A DNA stretch of 64,000 nt from Vibrio renipiscarius (lineage in GTDB: Bacteria; Pseudomonadota; Gammaproteobacteria; Enterobacterales; Vibrionaceae), in assembly GCF_000827885.1 (NCBI RefSeq), contig NZ_JTKH01000006.1, positions 806,001 to 870,000 on the forward strand. Reading direction: 5' to 3'. The notes below the pieces were generated by a model. The model was not told the DNA's origin, searched no databases, and saw nothing but the letters and a program-made list of their open reading frames with translations. The translations under genes and the position numbers were made by a program. Each line of letters opens with the position of its first letter. Within the stretch, counting starts at the first letter, position 1. Of the stretch, positions 44,653 to 52,896 are shown piece after piece.

Positions 44653-45492
44653 TTAATCCGTTGAGGTTTTATCTGCGCCTTTAACGTCAAAGGTAATTTT
44701 ATCCGCCCCGGTAAAGACTTGGAATCGCAATCCTTTCGCGCGAGCAATGGTGGTGATACCAAATTTCTGTGCAAGGTCTAATCCCATTTGGGTAACACCT
44801 GAGCGAGAAAGCAAGACAGGAATCCCCATCTGCGCGACTTTAATCACCATTTCAGAGGTTAGACGACCTGTGGTGTAGAAAATCTTACCATCACCATTCT
44901 CTTCGTTAACCCACATTTCACCGGCTAATGTATCAACGGCATTATGACGGCCAACATCTTCGACAAACGACAGCACTTGGTCACCGTGACAAATAGCACA
45001 ACCATGTACCGCACCTGCTTTCTTATAGGTGTCGTTATAATGGGTTAATGCTTCAAGAGCCGTATAAATTTCAGATTGTTTAATTGGCGTCTGCGGTACT
45101 TGATAGTTTTCAAGCTGCTTCATGACATTGCCGTACATCGTGCCTTGGCCACAACCGGAGGTAACGGTTTTTTTCTTCAGCGCCGTTTCAATGTGTTCGG
45201 TATTCTCTTTGGTAATGACGGCGGCACTATTGGTTTCCCAATCGATAATCACAGACTCTAACGCGGCAGGATCAGCTAAGAAGCTTTGATTTTTTAAATA
45301 ACCCAATACCAGCGACTCAGGGCGAGAACCAAGCGTCATGAGTGTGACGACTTCGCGCCAATTCAACATAACGGTAAGAGGGCGCTCACAGGCGATTTGC
45401 TTGGTCAGCTTCTCTCCATATTCATCAAACACTTCTACTTCGATGGTTTGTAGTGGGTTTTCACTGGTTTTAATTATATTTGGTTTAACCAC
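44653..45492 (-). CDS. fdhD: Formate dehydrogenase accessory sulfurtransferase FdhD
   Basis: A 279-residue FdhD that delivers sulfur to the Mo/W-bis-MGD cofactor of formate dehydrogenase, without which the enzyme is inactive. The active loop reads TSGCGQG with a single Cys (about residue 114), whereas E. coli FdhD has two in this loop. The motifs DVGRHNAVDTLAGE and SRSGVTQMG are intact. The start is GTG at 45492 with AGGA six bases before. A sigma-54 promoter lies about 160 bases upstream. It is divergent from the DUF3305 gene. Confidence 0.92.
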   Translation of the reverse strand: MVKPNIIKTSENPLQTIEVEVFDEYGEKLTKQIACERPLTVMLNWREVVTLMTLGSRPESLVLGYLKNQSFLADPAALESVIIDWETNSAAVITKENTEHIETALKKKTVTSGCGQGTMYGNVMKQLENYQVPQTPIKQSEIYTALEALTHYNDTYKKAGAVHGCAICHGDQVLSFVEDVGRHNAVDTLAGEMWVNEENGDGKIFYTTGRLTSEMVIKVAQMGIPVLLSRSGVTQMGLDLAQKFGITTIARAKGLRFQVFTGADKITFDVKGADKTSTD

Positions 45493-45648
45493 GGTCGTTC
45501 CTATCGCTAATCACTGCTTGGTACTCTTAAGCGAAGCCAGAGACCAACCAGTAGAATGAAAATGTGTACATGGGTTCGCACTATGTATGGATATGTATCT
45601 CGCGACTCATCGAAATGAAACGCTATCACAGGGTACGACTTAAGCATT

Positions 45649-45666
45649 AAGCAATTACCGTACCTC
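45649..45666 (-). promoter_or_regulatory. Sigma-54 promoter of fdhD
   Basis: The minus strand reads GAGGTACGGTAATTGCTT: GG and GC ten bases apart, and the first half (GGTACGG) is the same as in the fdh operon promoter. The start would be near 45640, leaving a leader of about 150 bases. Confidence 0.6.
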
Positions 45667-45840
45667 TATTTAAGCCTGCTAATTGCAAAGCATTAAACCG
45701 ACGATCTATTATTAGTATTGACGAGAATGCATCAGATGAAAGGCGAATCACTTGAAATGACGCTCTCTATTGTCAATGACCACAGATATAGCGGAAGGGA
45801 ATCACAAGGAATGGTGCCTTCGTCGTGCCGATATTCATAG

Positions 45841-45858
45841 TGGGAACAAATATTGCTT
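45841..45858 (+). promoter_or_regulatory. Sigma-54 promoter of DUF3305-DUF3306
   Basis: TGGGAACAAATATTGCTT has GG (45843-45844) and GC (45855-45856) at the exact spacing. The -24 half is less typical than in the tup and fdh promoters. The start near 45868 is 34 bases before the ATG. Confidence 0.5.
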
Positions 45859-45901
45859 AAACATCGTGTAAGCAGGCAGTATAACGAAAAAAAGGTGAAC
45901 T

Positions 45902-46351
45902 ATGTCCATTTTAACGCTTGAAAAAACCGATGACATTTGGCCCATTGAATGTGACTTGGTCGCTCGTGAAATTAAAACGGGTATGTGGACAACCACACAG
46001 CAGGAGTTGAATGGGTTTAATATTAAACCTGAACAGCAAAGCGAGCACTTAACGCTACTCCAACTGCATCGTGATGAGCGCACGGACTATCGATTTAACC
46101 TTAGCTCTCAGCAACCGAAGTTATTCCTGATTCTCGATAACTTCAATGGCAATGAAAATGTCAGTGTTGTGACACTGACTGCTTCTCAAAGCGTTGCCGC
46201 GCAATATATGGATGGTGATTACCTTGTATTGTCGAATGACATTCCTCTCCCCATTCAAGCGTGGATGGAAGCCTTCATTGGTCGTCATGGCGAACTGTTA
46301 GAAACAAGACGAAAAAAACGTAAAGGTGCAGGGCGTTCAAATGGCAACTAA
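45902..46351 (+). CDS. DUF3305 protein (formate dehydrogenase accessory)
   Basis: A 149-residue cytoplasmic protein recognised as DUF3305 from its place in formate dehydrogenase loci and its start (FPIECDLVAREIKTG-like pattern, here WPIECDLVAREIKTG). The C-terminus is basic (RRKKRKGAGRSN). The function is unknown; the family occurs almost only with formate dehydrogenase genes. It overlaps the following DUF3306 gene by 26 bases. Confidence 0.8.
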   Translation: MSILTLEKTDDIWPIECDLVAREIKTGMWTTTQQELNGFNIKPEQQSEHLTLLQLHRDERTDYRFNLSSQQPKLFLILDNFNGNENVSVVTLTASQSVAAQYMDGDYLVLSNDIPLPIQAWMEAFIGRHGELLETRRKKRKGAGRSNGN

Positions 46352-47039
46352 TTTCTTTAGCCGCTGGTCTAAGCGCAAACTTGAAAATGAAACGGTTGAA
46401 TTGACCACCGCGCAAGATGTTGAAGAACAATCGCTTACAGACCATACCATACCAGCACCGCAAGCAGATAATTCAACGGATGCCGTATTAACGAGTCCTG
46501 AGCCCCTAGAGATAGAGAGCGCAGAAACATCGTTAGAAGAGAGCAATGAGGAAACCGTTGCTACCGAGACAGAAGCAGAGACGCAAGATCCTGAAAAAAT
46601 GTCTCTGGCGAATCTATTGGTGTCTCAAGTCGAAGAGAGTGCGAAGAAAGCGGCCATGCGTAAATTATTTATGTCGGATGAATTTAATATTCGTGATGGC
46701 TTAGATGATTATGACGATGACTACAGTAATCTCAAAAATCTATCACAAGGTGTCGCAGAAACCTTACGTGAATGGGTGAATGAAAAACCGGAAGAGACCG
46801 AAGAATCGCTGACAGAGACAGGAGCAACCGAAGTCGCCCCAGTCGCTGAGACATCAGAAACTGACAATCAAGATGCAGACTCTTCAGAAGACGAAACGCA
46901 AGCAACGAACACGAACGACGATACCAACGCAGAAGATCCAATTGCAACGGAAGCCGCAATGCCTCTTGCTGCGGCTGAAAACAGCGGTGGCGAAACGGAT
47001 GCTTGTGATGCTGACGCGGTAGATCATCAGCCTAGATAG
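46326..47039 (+). CDS. DUF3306 protein (formate dehydrogenase accessory)
   Basis: A 237-residue DUF3306 protein. The N-terminus has the family pattern FFSRWSKRKLE. A globular part (about 90-150) has KAAMRKLFMSDEFNIRDGLDDYDDDYSNL. The rest is low-complexity, rich in Glu, Thr and Ala, and strongly acidic, so probably disordered. The role is unknown; it is always a neighbour of DUF3305 and formate dehydrogenase. Its start lies inside the DUF3305 gene. No terminator before the fdh promoter region is evident. Confidence 0.8.
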   Translation: MQGVQMATNFFSRWSKRKLENETVELTTAQDVEEQSLTDHTIPAPQADNSTDAVLTSPEPLEIESAETSLEESNEETVATETEAETQDPEKMSLANLLVSQVEESAKKAAMRKLFMSDEFNIRDGLDDYDDDYSNLKNLSQGVAETLREWVNEKPEETEESLTETGATEVAPVAETSETDNQDADSSEDETQATNTNDDTNAEDPIATEAAMPLAAAENSGGETDACDADAVDHQPR

Positions 47040-47222
47040 CTATGTAGCGACTAGAGATGTAGGTAATTAGCGATATAAGTAAACACGTAGATAGCCATAT
47101 CGATAAACATGTCGATAAACACATTAGATCATCAATCGGTGTCATAAGACTGTCGCTCAATCGTGTGAAACAACGCGTAAAAGATCACCGTTACCCTTGT
47201 GGGATAAAGGCTAGAAAAGAAT

Positions 47223-47230
47223 TGGGACAA
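47223..47230. promoter_or_regulatory. Half-site of the fdh enhancer motif
   Basis: TGGGACAA matches one arm of the 17-bp palindrome and lies 61 bases (about six helical turns) upstream of it. It may help cooperative binding of the sigma-54 activator. Confidence 0.4.
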
Positions 47231-47283
47231 AATATACCACACTGAAAATAGGTACATTTTGACTAAATATATGAAAATCCGAG

Positions 47284-47300
47284 TGGGACAATTTGTCTCA
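47284..47300. promoter_or_regulatory. Enhancer-like 17-bp palindrome upstream of the fdh promoter
   Basis: TGGGACAATTTGTCTCA matches the tup-side palindrome at 16 of 17 positions. Its centre is about 79 bases upstream of the -24 element, typical for an upstream activator site. Confidence 0.75.
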
Positions 47301-47368
47301 TTCGGTTTTTTTTATCTACCTACACCACAAAATAACGTTTAAGTAATTGATAATATTTAAAATAAAAG

Positions 47369-47386
47369 TTGGTACGGCATTTGCTA
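47369..47386 (+). promoter_or_regulatory. Sigma-54 promoter of the fdh operon
   Basis: TTGGTACGGCATTTGCTA has GG (47371-47372) and GC (47383-47384) at exact -24/-12 spacing with the TTGC box. The start near 47396 gives a leader of about 62 bases. Confidence 0.75.
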
Positions 47387-47457
47387 TTAGTATTGCAGAG
47401 ACGATTTCGTCGATAAAACGAAGTTAAATTCATCCGGTTAAGCCCTGGAATCGAGCG

Positions 47458-49119
47458 ATGCTAAAACAACTATTAGAACAAGCAACAACTTCAAACGGTA
47501 AAGCAAGACTTTACGCATTTGAAAACACCGTCGAGCTAACTAATTTAATCCCACCAACGGTGAGCTACGAGAGTGGCGGTAATACACTTATCGTTGGCCC
47601 AACGACCATCATAGAAAGTGCGGCGCAACAATTGTCGCAAATGAATAGCCTAACGCTTCTTTCTACCGATGGCGAGAAAGGGACTCACGCACAACTGTAT
47701 TTTGCAAACACCGTGGAAGTAACGGGTTTTCTAGGTACATTTGAAGTGACGATCGAAAATAATCTTACTCGCAGTAACCTTGCTGAAGTGGCGATTGGTC
47801 ATGATTGTTTTGATGTGGTTTTGGATCTTTGTTTAAACAGTTGTATGAACGAAGAAGTTCCGGTTCCTGGTTACTATCCTGTTGGTCGTGGCTATCCAAA
47901 GCTTGCCGATGCACTGGAAGAAATTCCAACATTAATGGGCACCTTTGATAAACCAAAATTTTTCCGCCTTGATACCGATCTTTGTGCACACAGTTCTCGT
48001 GGCGTAAAAGGTTGTGAGCGTTGCGTTGATGCATGTCCAGCGGGCGCATTAACCAGTCAAGGTGATGATAAAAGTGGTCACCATATCGAAATCAATCCAT
48101 ACCTTTGTCAGGGTGTGGGAACGTGTGCCACTGCATGTCCGACAGAAGCGATTCATTACGCTTTGCCAAATCCTGATGACACTCAAAAATTTATCGAACG
48201 TACGCTCGCGAATTATGAACAGGCGGGCGGTCTTGATCCTATCGTGTTGATTTGCAGTTCTCGTCATGAAAGCTACAACGTTATGGCTCTGAAAGCACTT
48301 CCAGACAATGTTATTCCGGTAGTGGTGGAAGAACTGCCTTCTATTGGTATTGATACTTGGTTTGCCGCGTTAGTGAATGGCGCGACGCAAGTACTGTTTG
48401 CGGCTAGTCGCTTTATGCCGCCAACGATCATTCGTATCTTGAATAACGAAGTGTCAATGGCTCAAGAGCTACTAAGTCACTTAGGCATTCAAAAAGAGTG
48501 TATCGATATCCTTTATCTTGAATCACTGCGTGAAGGTCCTCCAACACTGTGTACTGATTCATTTGATCTCGCTCTAGGGGATTTAGAAGGCAATAAGCGT
48601 CAACGTCTATTTACGGCACTGGATGCTTTGGCTATTTCTCGTATTCCGGTTGATAACATTGTTGAACTGTCCGCAAGCGCGCCATACGGCAGCGTGGAAT
48701 GTGAAAGTAAAGATTGTACGTTGTGCATGAGTTGTGTCGCGGTTTGTCCAACACGTGCACTGCATACCGATGGTCAATCACCATCACTTCAATTTGTTGA
48801 ACAAGACTGTATTCAATGTGGTTTATGTGTCAAAGCGTGTCCTGAAAAAGTACTAACGCTGACGCCTCGCATCAATTGGGATAAAGAGTCTCGTCAAAAA
48901 GCGACTATTATTCATCAAGAGAAAGCGGCGGAATGTACACGTTGTCACAAACCGTTTGCGCCTCAATCTATGATTGATATGTTGCAAGAGAAGTTACGCG
49001 GTCACTCTCATTTCAGTAATGAAGCTGCCGTTAACCGTATCGCTATGTGTGAAGACTGTCGTGTGATCGATATGTTTGAAAATATGACTGAAGATCCCAC
49101 TAATCAATTGAAATATTAG
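47458..49119 (+). CDS. 4Fe-4S ferredoxin-like protein of the formate dehydrogenase locus
   Basis: A 553-residue iron-sulfur protein. Two 4Fe-4S pairs are visible: one around CERCVDACP / CQGVGTCATACP (about residues 188-224) and one around CTLCMSCVAVCP / CIQCGLCVKACP (about 422-465). A further Cys set near the C-terminus (CTRCHKPF and CEDCRVID) may bind zinc or another cluster. Between the pairs lies a domain resembling a HdrA/MvhD-like module (ICSSRHESYN). It probably moves electrons or assists cluster loading for formate dehydrogenase. It is the first gene of the sigma-54-driven fdh operon, nine bases before the chaperone gene. Confidence 0.8.
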   Translation: MLKQLLEQATTSNGKARLYAFENTVELTNLIPPTVSYESGGNTLIVGPTTIIESAAQQLSQMNSLTLLSTDGEKGTHAQLYFANTVEVTGFLGTFEVTIENNLTRSNLAEVAIGHDCFDVVLDLCLNSCMNEEVPVPGYYPVGRGYPKLADALEEIPTLMGTFDKPKFFRLDTDLCAHSSRGVKGCERCVDACPAGALTSQGDDKSGHHIEINPYLCQGVGTCATACPTEAIHYALPNPDDTQKFIERTLANYEQAGGLDPIVLICSSRHESYNVMALKALPDNVIPVVVEELPSIGIDTWFAALVNGATQVLFAASRFMPPTIIRILNNEVSMAQELLSHLGIQKECIDILYLESLREGPPTLCTDSFDLALGDLEGNKRQRLFTALDALAISRIPVDNIVELSASAPYGSVECESKDCTLCMSCVAVCPTRALHTDGQSPSLQFVEQDCIQCGLCVKACPEKVLTLTPRINWDKESRQKATIIHQEKAAECTRCHKPFAPQSMIDMLQEKLRGHSHFSNEAAVNRIAMCEDCRVIDMFENMTEDPTNQLKY

Positions 49120-49128
49120 GAGCTGTGC

Positions 49129-49755
49129 GTGGAAAATTTTAACGAACAACAATCACTACGCAGCGATATTTATCTTTTGATCGCGGCATTATTTCGTCAA
49201 GCACCGAGCGCTGCGCTGATCGATTTCCTATCAACGCTCGATGTTGAAGCAAGTGAAAGTGCGATGCAAAAAGCCTGGTTTGGCTTGAAAGAAGCGGCGC
49301 AAAATTCGGATCGCGAAGCATTAGAAGATGAATATCAAAATTTATTTATTGGTATTGGTCGTGGTGAAGCGGTTTTATTTGGTTCTTGGCACATGACGGG
49401 ATCACTAATGGAAAAACCATTAGCCGATATTCGCCATGATCTTGAGCGACTTGGCTTCGAACGCGAAGCGCAAGTAAAAGAGCCAGAAGATCATATTTCT
49501 GCATTGTGTGAAGTGATGGCCATGCTAACCGAAGAAGACGCTGAGATTCAGCAAGCTTTCTTTAATAAGCATCTTGCCACGTGGTATGACGCATTTGCAC
49601 AACAGGTAGAGACCGCAAAAAGTGCTGATTTCTATCGCTCGGCTGCCGCGCTACTACTCGCCTTCGGCACATTAGAACAAGTGCAGTTTAGTAAAAATAC
49701 TAAAAGCAAAACGCATTTAAAAATTGATGTAAAAAACGTAACTGAGTACGAGTAA
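49129..49755 (+). CDS. TorD/DmsD-family redox enzyme maturation chaperone
   Basis: A 208-residue all-helical chaperone of the TorD/DmsD/NarJ class. The family pattern is visible in EYQNLFIGIGRGEAVLFGSWHMTG and in the mid-protein EPEDHISALCEVMAML, where P-E-D-H is the conserved loop. It should bind the Tat signal of the catalytic subunit and hold it until cofactor is inserted. The start is GTG at 49129 with AGGAG six bases upstream. It lies between the ferredoxin-like gene and a small Tat-signal gene. Confidence 0.88.
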   Translation: MENFNEQQSLRSDIYLLIAALFRQAPSAALIDFLSTLDVEASESAMQKAWFGLKEAAQNSDREALEDEYQNLFIGIGRGEAVLFGSWHMTGSLMEKPLADIRHDLERLGFEREAQVKEPEDHISALCEVMAMLTEEDAEIQQAFFNKHLATWYDAFAQQVETAKSADFYRSAAALLLAFGTLEQVQFSKNTKSKTHLKIDVKNVTEYE

Positions 49756-49769
49756 TAACATCGATAAGA

Positions 49770-49784
49770 GGGGCGTTAAGCCCC
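49770..49784 (+). other. Small GC hairpin between chaperone and Tat-peptide genes
   Basis: GGGGC-GTTAA-GCCCC is followed by A's, not T's, so it is unlikely to terminate. It may protect or process the fdh mRNA, raising expression of the downstream catalytic genes. Confidence 0.35.
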
Positions 49785-49816
49785 CAAAAAAACTACCTAA
49801 GGGTAAGGAAGCAATA

Positions 49817-50014
49817 ATGAAAGATAATAAAGATATTAATACAAGCCGCAGGGATCTCCTGAAAGGCTTTACGACTGCTGCCGTCGCTGGTGCCGTTGTC
49901 GCTGGTGTAAGCCAAGTGGCAACCGCAGCAGAGACTGTAGAAATTAAATCTGACGAAAAGAAGACGGGCTATCGTGAAACTCAGCATGTTCGCGATTATT
50001 ACGACTCATTGTAA
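49817..50014 (+). CDS. Small Tat-signal protein of the formate dehydrogenase region
   Basis: A 65-residue protein that is mostly a twin-arginine signal: SRRDLLKGF at residues 10-18, a hydrophobic stretch, and an Ala-rich cleavage region (VATAAE). Only about 30 residues remain after cleavage. It matches the formate dehydrogenase region TAT-target family (TIGR02811), whose role is unknown. It ends 15 bases before the catalytic subunit, in one operon. Confidence 0.88.
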   Translation: MKDNKDINTSRRDLLKGFTTAAVAGAVVAGVSQVATAAETVEIKSDEKKTGYRETQHVRDYYDSL

Positions 50015-50029
50015 TTTGGAGTTTAGCGC

Positions 50030-52885
50030 ATGAAATTAGTAAAACGCTCCGATACGGTGAGCAAAGAGCAAAATCAACTTGGTGTATCACGTCGTACGTT
50101 CATGAAGAATTCTTCATTAGCGGCTGGTGGCGCGGTAGTTGGCGCAAGTTTATTTGCACCAGGTATGATGAAAAAAGCAGAAGCAAAGACAGTTGACCCT
50201 GAAGCAAAAGTTGAGCAGAAACGTACGATCTGTTCACACTGCTCGGTGGGCTGTGGTGTGTATGCAGAAGTTCAAAATGGTGTTTGGACTGACCAAGAAC
50301 CGGCATTTGACCACCCATTTAATGCTGGTGGCCACTGTGCAAAAGGCGCAGCATTGCGTGAGCACGGCCATGGTGAACGTCGTCTTAAATACCCAATGAA
50401 GCTTGAAAACGGTAAGTGGAAAAAGCTTTCTTGGGAAGTCGCACTAGAAGAAATCAGTCAGCAAGCGCTGAAGATTCGCGAAGAATCTGGCCCTGATTCA
50501 GTGTACTTCTTAGGCAGTGCAAAGCACAACAACGAGCAAGCTTACCTGTATCGTAAAATGGCGTCGCTTTGGGGTACCAACAACGTTGACCACCAAGCGC
50601 GTATTTGTCACTCAACCACAGTAGCCGGTGTTGCAAACACTTGGGGTTACGGTGCGATGACAAACTCATTTAATGATATGCATAACTGTAAATCGATGCT
50701 TTTCATCGGTTCAAACCCAGCAGAAGCGCACCCAGTTGCGATGCAGCATATCTTGATCGCGAAAGAGAAGAATAACTGTAAGATCGTTGTTGCTGATCCA
50801 CGTCGCACACGCACGGCAGCAAAAGCTGACCACTACGTAGCGCTTCGTCCTGGTACTGATGTGGCGTTCATTTGGGGCGTGCTATGGCATGTATTTGCCA
50901 ACAACTGGGAAGATAAAGAGTTTATCTACCAACGCGTATTTGGTATGGATGAGATCCGTGCTGAAGTAGCAAAATGGACACCGGCAGAAGTTGAACGTGT
51001 AACTGGCGTTGCTGAAGCGCAAGTTTTTGAAACGGCGAAACTGCTTTCTGAAAACCGTCCAGGTTGTGTTGTTTGGTGTATGGGTGGTACTCAACATACA
51101 ACCGGTAACAACAATACACGTGCTTACTGTGTGCTTGAACTTGCACTTGGTAACATGGGTAAATCAGGCGGTGGCGCAAACATTTTCCGTGGTCACGATA
51201 ACGTACAGGGCGCAACAGACCTTGGCGTACTTTCTGACACGCTTCCAGGTTACTACGGCCTATCAGAAGGCGCTTGGCGTCACTGGTCGAAGGTTTGGGA
51301 TCTAGATTACAACTGGGTTCATGGCCGATTCGATCACACCGCTTACGCAGGTCAAAAGCCAATGAACAGCGCAGGTATTCCTGTTTCTCGTTGGGTTGAT
51401 GGCGTTCTAGAGAACAAAGACAAGATTCGTCAACGCGAAAACATTCGCGCCATGTTCTACTGGGGTCATGCGGTAAACTCTCAGACCCGTGGTCCTGAGA
51501 TGAAAAAAGCGATGCAGAAATTGGATATGATGGTTATTGTTGACCCATACCCAACGGTTGCCGCGGTCATGAACGATCGTACCGATGGCGTTTACCTGCT
51601 TCCAGCAACGACTCAGTTTGAAACGCACGGCAGTGTGACGGCATCAAACCGTTCAATCCAATGGCGTGATCAAGTTATCCAACCGTTGTTTGATTCTAAA
51701 CCTGACCATGAAATCATGTACCTGCTTTCACAAAAGCTAGGCATTTCTGATCAGCTGTTTAAGAACATCAAAGTTGAGAACAACCAGCCGGTTATTGAAG
51801 ATATTACCCGTGAATTCAACAAGGGTATGTGGACAATCGGTTACACAGGTCAAAGCCCTGAGCGCTTGAAAGAGCACCAACAAAACTGGCATACATTCGA
51901 CTTCACAACACTTGAAGGTGTTGGTGGTCCTGCGAATGGTGAGACTTACGGTCTGCCGTGGCCATGTTGGGGTACGCCTGAGATGAAGCACCCTGGCACG
52001 CACATTCTTTACGACACGTCGAAGACGGTTGCAGAGGGTGGCGGTAACTTCCGTACGCGTTTCGGTGTTGAGTTTGAAGGTCAAAGCCTACTTGCGGTTG
52101 ACAGCTACTCAAAAGGCTGTGAGATCAAAGATGGTTACCCAGAATTCACTGATAAGCTCATTAAACAGCTAGGTTGGTGGGATGATCTAACAGCAGAAGA
52201 AAAAGCCTCTGCTGAAGGTAAAAACTGGAAGACCGATCTATCGGGTGGTATCCAACGCGTAGCTATTAAGCACGGTTGTATCCCATTTGGTAACGCAAAA
52301 GCGCGTGCCATTGTATGGACGTTCCCGGACCGTGTTCCTCTACACCGTGAACCGTTGTACACACCGCGTCGTGATCTTCTTGCTGAATATTCAACGTGGG
52401 ACGATAAAGAATCGATTTTCCGTGTACCAACATTGTACAAATCAATCCAAGAACAAGATAAGTCGAAAGAGTACCCGATTATTCTGACTTCTGGCCGCTT
52501 GGTTGAGTACGAAGGTGGTGGTGAAGAAACGCGTTCTAACCCATGGCTTGCAGAGCTTCAACAAGAGATGTTTGTTGAAATTAACCTAAAAGACGCAAAC
52601 GATCTTGGCATCAAAGATGCTGATGATGTTTGGGTTGAAGGTGCAGAGAAAGGCCGTATTAAAGTGAAAGCAATGGTGACATCACGCGTAATGCCTGGTC
52701 TTGCATTCTTGCCATTCCACTTTGGTGGTCGATTCGAAGGTGAGAGTCTTCTTGATAAATATCCAGAAGGTTCAGCACCTTACGTAATCGGTGAGGCAGC
52801 TAATACTGCAACCACTTACGGTTATGACCCTGTTACTTTGATGCAAGAAACCAAAGTGACTCTCTGTAATATTCGCAAAGCGTAA
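50030..52885 (+). CDS. fdhA: Formate dehydrogenase catalytic (Mo/W-bis-MGD) subunit
   Basis: A 951-residue periplasmic catalytic subunit oxidising formate to CO2. The Tat signal has SRRTFMK at 20-26. The N-terminal 4Fe-4S site uses C68, C71, C75 and C103. The metal ligand is Cys193 (codon TGT) in HQARICHSTT, where the E. coli FdnG-type enzyme has selenocysteine. The adjacent His (H194) is conserved. The cofactor domains follow with FIGSNPAEAHPV and VADPRRTRTA. It is in an operon with the 4Fe-4S subunit and cytochrome b. Tungsten or molybdenum cannot be told apart from sequence, but the tungstate-type transporter in the region favours W use or flexibility. Confidence 0.95.
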   Translation: MKLVKRSDTVSKEQNQLGVSRRTFMKNSSLAAGGAVVGASLFAPGMMKKAEAKTVDPEAKVEQKRTICSHCSVGCGVYAEVQNGVWTDQEPAFDHPFNAGGHCAKGAALREHGHGERRLKYPMKLENGKWKKLSWEVALEEISQQALKIREESGPDSVYFLGSAKHNNEQAYLYRKMASLWGTNNVDHQARICHSTTVAGVANTWGYGAMTNSFNDMHNCKSMLFIGSNPAEAHPVAMQHILIAKEKNNCKIVVADPRRTRTAAKADHYVALRPGTDVAFIWGVLWHVFANNWEDKEFIYQRVFGMDEIRAEVAKWTPAEVERVTGVAEAQVFETAKLLSENRPGCVVWCMGGTQHTTGNNNTRAYCVLELALGNMGKSGGGANIFRGHDNVQGATDLGVLSDTLPGYYGLSEGAWRHWSKVWDLDYNWVHGRFDHTAYAGQKPMNSAGIPVSRWVDGVLENKDKIRQRENIRAMFYWGHAVNSQTRGPEMKKAMQKLDMMVIVDPYPTVAAVMNDRTDGVYLLPATTQFETHGSVTASNRSIQWRDQVIQPLFDSKPDHEIMYLLSQKLGISDQLFKNIKVENNQPVIEDITREFNKGMWTIGYTGQSPERLKEHQQNWHTFDFTTLEGVGGPANGETYGLPWPCWGTPEMKHPGTHILYDTSKTVAEGGGNFRTRFGVEFEGQSLLAVDSYSKGCEIKDGYPEFTDKLIKQLGWWDDLTAEEKASAEGKNWKTDLSGGIQRVAIKHGCIPFGNAKARAIVWTFPDRVPLHREPLYTPRRDLLAEYSTWDDKESIFRVPTLYKSIQEQDKSKEYPIILTSGRLVEYEGGGEETRSNPWLAELQQEMFVEINLKDANDLGIKDADDVWVEGAEKGRIKVKAMVTSRVMPGLAFLPFHFGGRFEGESLLDKYPEGSAPYVIGEAANTATTYGYDPVTLMQETKVTLCNIRKA

Positions 52886-52896
52886 GGATTCCCAAA

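Noticed and set aside
50606..50608. Possible selenocysteine codon in fdhA
   Set aside because: The codon is TGT (Cys), and the frame is unbroken without any TGA, so no recoding is needed.
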